Assembly (NCBI GenBank): GCA_024180945.1
Contig: JAKSGN010000038.1
Coordinates: forward strand, 1,550,001 to 1,614,000
DNA length: 64,000 nucleotides
Direction: 5' to 3'
Source: Macrophomina tecta
Lineage: Eukaryota > Ascomycota > Dothideomycetes > Botryosphaeriales > Botryosphaeriaceae
Below the pieces are notes generated by a model. The model saw only the letters and a list, made by a program, of their open reading frames with translations. It was not told where the DNA came from and searched no databases. Made by a program: the position numbers and the translations under genes. Of the stretch, positions 13,601 through 22,101 are shown in pieces; within the stretch, counting starts at the first letter, position 1; each line of letters begins with the position of its first letter.

Positions 13601-14945
13601 TCCGCTTATTGCCTGCACCACGTCTAGCTCCGGCCAGAAGATCGTCCGCCAGAATATAGGACAACGATTTAAGGGTCTAGCAGTCTTGATTGACGAAGCT
13701 TCTCGGGACCGTGAAGCCGACACTATGATACCTCTTACGAAGCTATCTCAGATGCCTCTAGCGGTTCACCTCATTGGCGACATCAACCAGGGCCTTCCTG
13801 TCCACATTTCTAACTGCAACTGCAATGAGTTTGCCGACCGGGGCAAGATGTCACTCATGAGCCGTCTGATTCGCCAGAACTATCCTCATATCAAGCTCCG
13901 CACCCAATACCGGATGCATGAGGATCTACTCAAGTTTCCTAATCAACGGTTTTACGGAAATCAGCTTTGCACGCACGGCTCAGCAAACGTCCCATTGAAC
14001 CCCAAGCTGGCTGAGTGCCTGAAGGAGATCGTCGGCTTCGACAAGAGCGTTCCAGACAACAGGGCAAGGCTCCTGTATGTGCAGATTGATGGTTCGCAGG
14101 TCCGTCAATCCTCCGTTTCGCATTCTAGAGCCAACCTTGAAACTCTTGAGTGGGTGATGGAGGCAGTCCGCAAGCTGAAGACTGTGCTCGGCAAGGATAT
14201 GGCGGCCAAAGTGGCGATCGTTACACCTTACCGCCGACAAGCGGCTGCCTACAGGAAGGCAATTTACGAAGCTTACGAGACCGAGCATGGAAATGACATT
14301 CGGGTCATCGACTACTCTGAATTTGCCGACGTGCGCACTATTGACGGCATGCAAGGCAACGAAGCCGATATTGTCCTTCTCGACCTTGTTACCAACAGTG
14401 CCGACAAGATGCGGGATATTGGACATATCACTGATGAACACCGCTGCTGTGTCGCCACGACCCGTGCAAAGCGGGTTTTTTGGATTATCGGCGGCCCCTT
14501 TGACGGTCAGAAGTCGGAGCTGCAATCTGCCGAGCAGTTGGCGAAAGAGCACAAGGACGAGACGACGGCCATCACTCGCAAGTCCCTTGTTGCCATCATC
14601 GAGTACAAAAAGTGGCTCCAAAGCAGGCGGAGGATCGTGTATGTTGCTCAGCCAGTGCTCACCAGGCCCATCCCCTTCGACCTGGATCCTGAGCGTAGCT
14701 TCACCGAGATCACCGAGACTGGCCAGCTCGTCATACCACCTCGATGCAATGTGTGTACGGTCGAAATCTTTACCACCTACTACGTGTGTGACAAATGCCA
14801 CGGGCGCAAAGGTCAGTTCGTTCTATGCGAAGGTTGCCGTGAACAGGGTGTTCACTGTCCGGAATCGCATGAGCTTAACAAGCTCGAAGCTACCCTCCAC
14901 CAGCCGGAACACGAGGCAGAGGAGCAGTTTGACGGCAATAAATAG
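10652..14945 (+). CDS. Superfamily 1 (UPF1/AAA_12-type) helicase with C-terminal zinc module
   Basis: Exons 10652-11028 and 11084-14945 give 1,412 residues. The 55-nt intron has GTACGT, CTAAC and AAAAG signals and joins TFKYRQ to YTLYHELMD. After a Pro/Glu/Gln repeat tract the N-terminal ~770 residues are unfamiliar. The helicase core then shows motif I QAPGGMGKT (first Walker Gly replaced by Ala), motif Ia APTNAAVNVICE, motif II LIDEASRDREADT, motif III HLIGDINQG, motif IV LRTQYRMHEDL, and motifs V-VI IDGMQGNEADIVLLDLV and CCVATTRAKR. This order is that of UPF1-like 5'-3' RNA/DNA helicases. Residues of about 1350-1400 contain CNVCTVEI, CDKCHGRKG, CEGCREQGVHC and a final His, a ZZ-type or related zinc fold. 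The role is unknown; large fungal relatives of this kind are mostly uncharacterised. Confidence 0.9.
10677..10870 (+). repeat. Tandem 36-bp repeats encoding QPGTAATEQPVE units
   Basis: Inside the first helicase exon about five imperfect units of 36 bases encode PGTAATEQPVEQ-like 12-residue repeats, some with internal deletions. Because the unit is a multiple of three, copy-number change keeps the frame. The tract is probably disordered. Confidence 0.85.
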
Positions 14946-14948
14946 AGC

Positions 14949-15260
14949 ATGTGGGAGTACAAGGAAGAGGATACAGGAAAGGCCACGTGGGAGTACAAGG
15001 GAGAGGGCAAAGGAGAGGCCACGTGGGAGTACAAGGGAGATGAAAATGGAGGGGCCACGTGGGAGTACAATGGAGAGGAAAATGGAGAGGAAAATGGAGA
15101 GGAAAATGGAGAGGAGAAGGGAGAGGAGAAGGGAGAGGAGAAGGGAGAGGAGAAGGGAGAGGAGAAGGGAGAGGAGAAGGGAGAGGAGAAGGGAGAGGAG
15201 AAGGGAGAGGAGAAGGTTGACGAGAAGGGAGAGGAGAAGATTGACAAGGTCAGCGGCTAG
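14949..15260 (+). repeat. In-frame Glu/Lys/Gly repeat tract directly after the helicase stop
   Basis: Immediately after the helicase TAG (14943-14945) and one further codon there is an ATG in the same frame. It opens a 103-codon frame encoding four WEYKGE-type units (about 36-39 bases each, with CACGTGGGAGTACAA) and then about a dozen 12-base units GAGGAGAAGGGA encoding GEEK. All forward frames stay open because the period is a multiple of three. It could be the 3' untranslated region with a minisatellite, a separate small ORF, or a C-terminal extension reached by readthrough or in alleles lacking the TAG. Confidence 0.75.
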
Positions 15261-17054
15261 TATTGGAGGCTTTTCGTAGCTTCGACGCAGATCGTGGTGC
15301 GGCGAAGTCCATCTCTGCTTCGGCCTTTGACATTACAGATACTCTTGGGGGCCCACAAGGAGAGCAGTTCGTCAGACAGTGCCTTGTACATGGTCCTCAT
15401 TAGCTAGCTCTGCATTCGAGAGGATAATCCATTCTCGTTCTACTATCCGCCTTCTTTACTGTAAGATTGGTTGGCTTAGCCTATCGCGACTGACTGGAGT
15501 TTCGAAGCAGACTGCAAGCACAACCGGCTGTGGTTATAGATGATGGCGTGCGCCTGTACTGACATGAGCCTCTGTGTGCAAGGAACAAGGTACGTATGTG
15601 CATGACCTCCTCTCGACAGACTCTACAGTGATAGTTGAAAGAGAAGGGCTTCACATGAGGGATATTCTAGGTAGTCGCAGTAGTAGTCGTAATGGCAGTG
15701 CGCGTTAATAGAAATGTCGAAAGGCTTATATTATTCTTAGTGAGCTTCGCAAGCGCCAGTCGTAAAGCTTTCTGCGCGCTGGCAAGGATGCTAGTGCTGG
15801 AGTGAAAGGTATGGGAAATAGCTGTATAATGCTGAGCCAAGGTATTGTTAAAATGACCAGCTGGCGCGTGATTCTGTATTGTCTGAGGGGTCAAAGTGGT
15901 CGGAGTGGATGATGCAGATTACTGTACTACTCAGCCGTACGTCGCTTCGACTGCTTGAACTCCTCATGACAATGGCAGGTTGTAACATGTCTGGCACTGG
16001 CCTTATAGTGGTGGTGGGACTGTACAAGCGTGGTATTGTGGGCAGGATATATTGGCCCGAAACCAGTCGCATCACACACGCGCCCGGCGCCGCCGCAGTG
16101 GATTCAATGTCCCACCGCAAAGCACTGCCGCCATCTCTTCAGCACACGAGGAGTTCAAGCAACCACTCAGGGAAGATATTGACAGCTATTGTGACGGCTT
16201 CGCCCAGGCGGCTGACTCAATTCCTCGCATGCACATGTCGAGCCAGCGTAGACATTAGTTGGCACGGCAGAATTAATGACGTTTGTTCTGGCTTCCTTCG
16301 CCAAGTGGTCCGTGCGTAAGTACATGCGGCCAAAACACCAGTAGCCCTCGAACTCCTCTCCTTCTCTTCGCACGTTTTAGCACTGCCGTCAACTACACGA
16401 AATTTCAAGCGCCTTGCACCGCAATTCCCGCAGCGAAAGCCTTAGTACCATCGTAAGATGAGTCCACTTGTCCACCATCAGCCTCGCAGCATGCCAAGCA
16501 AGCGCAAGGACCGAGGCTGCGCTCGACCACGCTTCGCATGGGCTTCGAGACCTCCAGATGTTTTCCACCATAGAACATCGGCTTTTCAACATGTGTCGAC
16601 GGCGCCTTTCTGCGTGTTCTGCGACAGGGCCGCGCAGCGCTGTCGCTTGAAGCTTCCTTAGCCGTTGCTTCCTTCCGCAGCCAGCTCCTGTCAGCTTCGA
16701 CAGCAGCCGAAATGCACCACCAATTTGTTGATGCCCGCTCCTCTCTGCTCGCTCTCTCTGCCCTCTCTTCAGTCGGAATCCGAGGCATGCACCTCGCTGT
16801 TTTCGTCTGCAGTCTGTATCATCCTCGTCTGGTAAGCCTTCATCCCCTTGGACCCACGTGCGCAGACAGCTTCGAGATCTACACCGCCGGCCTTCCTCGC
16901 AGCTAGCCAGCCCTCAGACTCACGCGCCGCCCCGCAGAGCGTGGTCTGAGACCGATATATCCCACTGCATATGTGTTCAGTGCTGACGCTTCTCAGTCTC
17001 CGCCTGCTCCCGCTCTCCCCTGCTGAAGCTGTGCTCCCTGGCTCAGCCGTCAAG
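15261..17054. other. Intergenic and probable leader of the zinc-finger gene
   Basis: About 1.8 kb with only short, overlapping open frames lacking recognisable domains. The last ~150 bases are C/T-rich and probably belong to the 5' leader of the next gene. Confidence 0.45.
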
Positions 17055-19672
17055 ATGGTAGGCTCATCTCGATTATCCTGCTCCGACATATGCCAACCGT
17101 CTCAGGTTGGATACACCAGCTTATCTAGAAGCGAGCTTAATGCTCTCTGTCGGCAGCGTGAACTGTCTTTCAAAGGAACGCGCTTCGAGGTGGAGAATCG
17201 TCTGAGGGCCTACGACTTCGATCGGAAGCACAAAATTCCAGCGAAGAGGTCTCTCCAGAATGGGAATCTGCCCGAGCTTTTCACCAAACGACCGAAGTCC
17301 ACGACCACGTCTACGGCGAATGTCCAAGAGCACCAGCCCAGTCCACGAACATTTGCATCAACTCTCGCTGCCAAGCCCAAGAATAAGGATGAGGAGGTGG
17401 CCTGCCTAGGTTCCAGCATCTCCGCAGCCTCCACGTCTTCAGAATTCGCAATGTCAGGCTCCAATCCCGAAGCCACGTCTAGCTTCAAAGCTCAAGCACA
17501 GATCCGCCCTTACTTTTCCACCAGCGTCGGCTCTTCAACAGTGGTTTCCGACAAAAGCTACCGAGGACATGGAAATACTCCCAGAGGCCTTGATGCTCAC
17601 CTGTTTAACCACTCAAAGCCCCAGAAGCTTCAGGACATTGAGCATGACTTGGGACGGCCACTCGAGGACTTGTTGGCCGAAGACAAGGATATAGATGACA
17701 ATGATGTTGACGAAGACCATGGCTTGAAGCTACCTACTATACTCTCTTCTGCCACTGCAATCATCATGCATACGAAGACTCTTCCGATCGTGGAAGGAAA
17801 GATTAAGAATTGGGTTATTGGACGTCTTTCGCACCGGGCACAGACAGATTCTACTACCCAGTGGGACTTACAACAGCCACTTTCACCTCCACCGAAGGGT
17901 ACCGTTTGCGTGTACATCTATAATCCGAAGAAGAGGTCACTCAGCTACTGGATCAAGGCACCGGCCCAGCTCCCGGAAATCCCTCAAGTTCCGATAAAGA
18001 CCTACCGCTCCAAAGCTGAATATAAGGCGTCAAAGAGTGTTCAAGACGCTAGTAGTGGGCAGTGGAGCCGAGATGAGCAGAAGTGCGAGAGCGACGGCTA
18101 CGTTTACGACGCTAAGGCCTGGTTCTGGATGCGCGCCGCACTTTTGGAGCATCAGCAGCGCGTCGAAATGGCGGCTACTGTGAGCACAGGTTCAGGGATG
18201 CCACACTCAGCCTCTACCAGCATACACAGGATCGTTTCCTTGTCTCGACGAAGCAGGCTGTCTCAAGATACCGTGGAAGCTTATCTTAACGCCCAAAAGG
18301 ATCGCCTTGAGAAGATGGCCGAATTCTACCTCGAGAAATGCCATCGCCCATCACACCCAGAGTGTAAATGCCAGCCGGAAGTGGTCCCTGTCGCTTTAAC
18401 CAATGTGTCGTCAAATGAAAACATTGCCACGCTTCCCACGTCTGCGGCAAAGAACTTCCGTAGTCTGTTGCTTGTTCAAGGACGGGTGACACTGTGCATA
18501 TCTGGAATCGATGGAGGGTTTTCCAACCTCACTGGTATCTTACAACTTCTCGATCTTATGGAGAATTGTGGAGCCCTATTTACTCTGTTTATCTGGAAGA
18601 GTAACCAAGAGTATCAAGAGATGAGCGCGTTGAAGCTTCGATCGACGCTCTTAGGAATCAAGAATGGCCAAGGTGCTGACTTTGAGCTGGAAAATTTCTG
18701 GAAAGAGGTTGTTAGAATGGGGATCAATAAACTGAGTATTTCCGCTCTCGTCAAACGCAACAGACGAATCCAGCCTAATGGCCGGAATGTTCTTGTACCT
18801 GACCCGCAGTCAGCCGCCGAGAACATGGGACTGGGGCCTCACCAGAAGAGCATGGACCACATGCACATCAAAGAGTGGACCGAAGCTGCCAAGCTTAGCC
18901 GACGTCTGCATACCAGGGACGGACAGAAAGTAGCGGTTGTGCCAGTAGAGACTGACGATATCAACCAGCTCAAGTGTCCGCATTGCGAGCTGTGGTTCGC
19001 TTCGTGCTCAGAGCTCGTGAAGCATCTGGTCAACACCATCTTGGATACCAGATCGTCTTGCCTGTTTTGCAGTCACAAGTTTCTTTTCAAGAAGGGAAAT
19101 GAGCGCCCTCCTGTCAGACAGCACCTCATGCTTCATGTTGGCGATGAACATACCTGTGGGTACCCGGGATGCGGCAGGAAATTCCGCTATCTTCCACGGC
19201 TGACTGAACATGTCCGCACTTACCATGAGACCGTCAAGGCTGAAGAGAAATGGCCATGTGCTCTCTGCTCGGTCGTCTGTTCTGATCAAAAGGCTTGGAG
19301 AAAACATCAAAAGCGCCATGAGAACGAAGCAACACCATGCAACCATTGTCATGAGCAAGTTCCTTACGGTGTGTCCTAAAAAAGTAATATCAAGCAACTT
19401 GCAGACTGAATAACTGACTATCCTCTGTTTGCCTAGCGCAACTGGCGGCTCATAAGCTCTACAGATGCCCAAAACTGCCCAACCAAAAGGCTTCTTGTCC
19501 CCGCTGCGGAGAGATTTACCCCTGTGAAGGGATGGCTCGTCACATTCGAAAAAGTCACACGCGTGTCGATGAAGTCTTAGACTTCGCGGAAAGCTTGACT
19601 GACGACAATGGAGGCCTTTCCAATGAGTTCTTGACTTACCTGGCGGTGCTTCGCGACTCTGCTGCATCATGA
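17055..19672 (+). CDS. Large C2H2 zinc-finger protein with SAP-like N-terminus
   Basis: Exons 17055-19368 and 19437-19672 give 849 residues; the 68-nt intron (GTGTGT, CTGAC, CCTAG) lies inside the fifth finger. Near the N-terminus, YTSLSRSELNALCRQRELSFKGTRFEVENRLRAYD resembles a SAP nucleic-acid-binding motif. The middle (about 200-620) is unfamiliar and contains LNAQKDRLEKMAEFYLEKC. From about residue 640 there are six zinc-finger-like units: CPHCELWF, CLFCSHKF, CGYPGCGRKF with HVRTYH, CALCSVVC with HQKRH, CNHCHEQV, and CPRCGEIY with HIRKSH. The protein is probably nuclear and nucleic-acid binding. The start is uncertain: a 48-nt in-frame segment after ATG (17058-17105) begins GTAGGC and ends CTCAG and may be an intron. 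An upstream ATG at 16971 is also in frame. Confidence 0.8.
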
Positions 19673-20309
19673 CTGTGCAGGAGTCGGCAGCGAGGTATAC
19701 GCCTATCATGGAATGCGTTCGCTTTTGCCGCATGACGCACCCATTCGACCGCTGGCTGTTCAGTCGACAATCCTATCACCTCGTGGATCTTCCCAATATG
19801 ACTTTTCCTTTAATTCACCACCATCACCACAAGCCAATGGTGCTTTGGTGCCCTCATCTGACTGCATCGATAAAAATCTACACATATATAGGATTTTTCT
19901 GTAGGGGTAGCTTCCACAGTATTGTTCGTATCGACATTTTCGATGGCATCATTCGGACTCTTGAGATGGCTCTCGGCTAAGGCATTATGAGTGTGTAAGT
20001 AGTACAATTGAAATTGCGTTTTCTTAAATGAATTAGTTCATGATAACTGGAGAAGCACAATGAGCTACTAGATGCCTGCTATTACTGCGCCATGGATGCA
20101 GTTTTCTGACGGTGATTAGATCTCGCCACAGTCTTCGAGTTATGGTCCAGCATTTTCTATAACGAAGACGTCAAAAACGCTAGTGTACCACTAATGTGAA
20201 CTAGCTAGATGTTTAGCGGTTAGAACATTTCAATATGGGAAAGGTTGTGCTGGAAAAAATGTATATATTTATCACTAATGGACAACGTTTCCAATAATTA
20301 GGTTTTTCA
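19673..20309. other. Intergenic, nothing recognised
   Basis: Separates the two related zinc-finger genes. It is AT-richer than its neighbours and carries no recognisable upstream exons for the second zinc-finger gene. Confidence 0.45.
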
Positions 20310-20430
20310 GCCCGGCTGGCGCAATTGGTTAGCACATACGGCTTTTAGTAGTGCAATCTTGCACGATCCACCGTGGGGTTCAGAGGTAAGCCACTGTACA
20401 ACTCACTGTATCAAAATCTTGAACTAACAG
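20310..20430 (+). pseudogene. Truncated tRNA-Lys(UUU)-like gene with an intron-like insertion
   Basis: Reading from 20310: acceptor 5' strand GCCCGGC, TG, D-arm GCGC-AATTGGTTA-GCAC (one mismatch), anticodon stem TACGG/CCGTG around a 29-base loop-plus-intron beginning CTTTTA, variable GGGTT, and T-stem 5' strand CAGAG at 20381-20385. At that point GTAAGC begins a 45-base segment with CTAAC and ending ACAG at 20430. The expected T-loop TTCGA and acceptor 3' strand are not found downstream; instead the coding frame of the second zinc-finger gene is open from there. It is therefore a 5' tRNA half related to the complete copy at 21892. Confidence 0.7.
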
Positions 20431-20496
20431 AAGCGCTCTCGCTTTAAAATTGCAGCCGAAACTCGTCGTAACGCGGTCAAGGCCTTTTCTCCGCAG

Positions 20497-21210
20497 ATGC
20501 ATACGAACGGCCAGCTCATTTGCCCAGAGACATCCTGTAGCTACAATGCTGACTGCGAGGATCACTTGGAGGCGCACCTGGTTAAGAGAACTCTCCGACG
20601 GGATGGTAAAAGCATTTGCCCTCTATGCGGAGCTGAAATCAAGTCCTTGAGAGTCCACATCATATGCCACTTTCCAGCGAAATTGCAGTGCCCGGAACGT
20701 GATTGCACTGAGCTCTTCAAAAGCAAGCAGAGCGTCGACTCCCATGTCAAGAAGTACCATAACAAGATCAAGAATGAGGTTGAGTGCAAGTGTGACCAGT
20801 GCGCAAGTATTCTCAAGGGCAAAGAAGCCTTTAAGAAACATCAAAGGACGCACGAGGATCTTGAGGTTACCTGCGACGGGTGCGGCAAAGTGATGGACAG
20901 CCGTCAGGTAGGCACACACCGCACCTACTACTGCGATCCTACCACAGTCAAAAAGGTCAAGTGTACAATTTGTGCGAGTGCTCATAACCGCCATAAGATC
21001 CATCGACACATCCTGCAAGCTCACAGACAGAGTAAGGACATCCAGAATTTGGCCAAGACGGCGGGGATTACCATGGAAGAAGGGCTATTCAAGCAGGAGT
21101 ATCTCGGCCACCTAGGTATTGCTTCTAAGGAGGAGGACCTCGACGGGGTCTTCGATGCTGTGAAGGAAGAGAGTACTAGTCTGGGCCTCAGCGCAACACT
21201 CAAACCTTGA
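20497..21210 (+). CDS. C2H2 zinc-finger protein, related to the C-terminal part of the gene at 17055
   Basis: From the ATG at 20497 there are 237 residues, nearly all cysteine/histidine modules: CPETSCSYN, CPLCGAEI with HIICH, CPERDCTELF with HVKKYH, CDQCASIL with HQRTH, CDGCGKVM and CTICASAH with HILQAH. The order and spacing match the zinc-finger end of the neighbouring 849-residue protein (compare HVRTYHETVKAEEKWPC with HVKKYHNKIKNEVECKC), so the two are paralogous. The frame is open upstream to 20431 (KRSRFKIAAETRRNAVKAF), directly after a CTAACAG acceptor-like site. The true start may therefore lie in a lost or unrecognised upstream exon, and the gene may be a 5'-truncated duplicate. Confidence 0.7.
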   Translation: MHTNGQLICPETSCSYNADCEDHLEAHLVKRTLRRDGKSICPLCGAEIKSLRVHIICHFPAKLQCPERDCTELFKSKQSVDSHVKKYHNKIKNEVECKCDQCASILKGKEAFKKHQRTHEDLEVTCDGCGKVMDSRQVGTHRTYYCDPTTVKKVKCTICASAHNRHKIHRHILQAHRQSKDIQNLAKTAGITMEEGLFKQEYLGHLGIASKEEDLDGVFDAVKEESTSLGLSATLKP

Positions 21211-21891
21211 AAGCGACATTAGCCCAGTTGAGCATTCTAACATCTACATAACCTACCACGTCGAATCGCTTCAGGGCTGTCTGCAAAGTTCTCTTAACTT
21301 CTCCTCAACAATGTGGCGATTTTCACTCGTTCCGTATCCTTTTCCGCACGAAGTTTGCGGGCACCCATGATTTTTAGCTTCAAGATATACGTAAATAGAC
21401 TTCTTCAATATCAAGATTTCTTAAAGGAAAAAAAAAGGCTGCCCCATGTTACCGCAGCGATTTGCTATATTCCACCCCCTGCGCATAGTCTGTAGACGAC
21501 ACTTGCACCCGTCAAACGATAATGCTAGCATGCAACGTGTCCTAATTTACCATACCCTGATTCGATGGTACGTGTTATATTCGTGACTGCAAATTGTTCG
21601 CACTACAAGTTCTCTCAACGCCCAAGGCCTGTTATGGGAAAGGTGTTGGTGTCTTGGGTCCATGCGGATACACCTACGAGCCCGAGGTGCTCAAACGGCC
21701 TGTGCATACTGCACGGAGCCTGGGCCTTAAAACAGCATGAAACCGAATAATGTTTGTTGTAATCTGGAACAAATACCAACAAGATGACGGCAACATCTTG
21801 TAAAGCGGGATCCCACGGGAGATCTCTGGTGTTATTTTTTTTTGAAAATAAATTAGTCAAATGCTGATTCCTGAAGCATCAAATAAAGCAG
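21211..21891. other. Intergenic, nothing recognised
   Basis: AT-rich stretch with two homopolymer runs (A near 21429, T near 21834). No coding feature is supported. Confidence 0.45.
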
Positions 21892-21921
21892 GCCCTGCTG
21901 GCGCAATTGGTTAGCGCACAC

Positions 21922-21973
21922 GTAAGTCACATCCCATCGACTTGGGGTTCGATCCTCGCTAATCCCAGTAAAG
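21922..21973 (+). other. Intron-like insertion 1 in tRNA-Lys (anticodon stem)
   Basis: 52 bases, starting GTAAGT and ending AAAG, with a GCTAAT branch-like site. It splits CAC from GG of the anticodon stem. It contains a B-box-like GGTTCGATCC at 21946-21955. Confidence 0.7.
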
Positions 21974-22019
21974 GGCTTTTACGAACGCATTCTCGCTCGG
22001 TTTACCGTGGGGTTCAGAG

Positions 22020-22072
22020 GTAAGCGCCTCAACAGATCCATTAAACGATAGCTCCACACTAACGCTCCGAAG
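22020..22072 (+). other. Intron-like insertion 2 in tRNA-Lys (T-stem/T-loop junction)
   Basis: 53 bases, starting GTAAGC and ending GAAG, with CTAAC (22059-22063) just before the end. An insertion starting with the same GTAAGC occurs at the same tRNA position in the truncated copy at 20386. Confidence 0.7.
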
Positions 22073-22096
22073 TTCGAGTCTCTGGCAGGGCGATTC

Positions 22097-22101
22097 TTTT
22101 T
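22097..22101 (+). terminator. Pol III T-run after tRNA-Lys
   Basis: TTTTT begins five bases after the discriminator base of the tRNA, as expected of an RNA polymerase III terminator. Confidence 0.7.

Larger units (their letters stand above)
21892..22092 (+). tRNA. tRNA-Lys(UUU) gene with three insertions, two at non-canonical positions
   Basis: Removing three segments leaves a 74-base tRNA in which every stem pairs perfectly. The acceptor is GCCCTGC (21892-21898) with GCAGGGC (22085-22091) and the D-stem is GCGC/GCGC around AATTGGTTA. The anticodon stem is CACGG/CCGTG, the loop CTTTTAA (anticodon TTT), the variable loop GGGTT, and the T-arm CAGAG-TTCGAGT-CTCTG. All usual invariant bases (T8, A14, GG, T33, TTCGA) are present. 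The insertions are 21922-21973 (between positions 29 and 30; GTAAGT, GCTAAT, AAAG), 21982-22003 (22 bases, canonical 37/38 site) and 22020-22072 (between 53 and 54; GTAAGC, CTAAC, GAAG). A T5 run follows the gene. The copy at 20310 lacks the first insertion, which fixes its borders. Whether it is expressed and processed is unknown. Confidence 0.8.

Noticed and set aside
14287..15279. 330-codon frame overlapping the helicase end with an Arg/Glu repeat tail
   Set aside because: It is a shadow of the helicase frame; the repeats are open in every forward frame because their period is a multiple of three.
21892..21968. A compact tRNA using only the first half (A-box plus the B-box in the first insertion)
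   Set aside because: The resulting T-stem has two mismatches and no acceptor 3' strand pairs with GCCCTGC, whereas the three-insertion model pairs completely.
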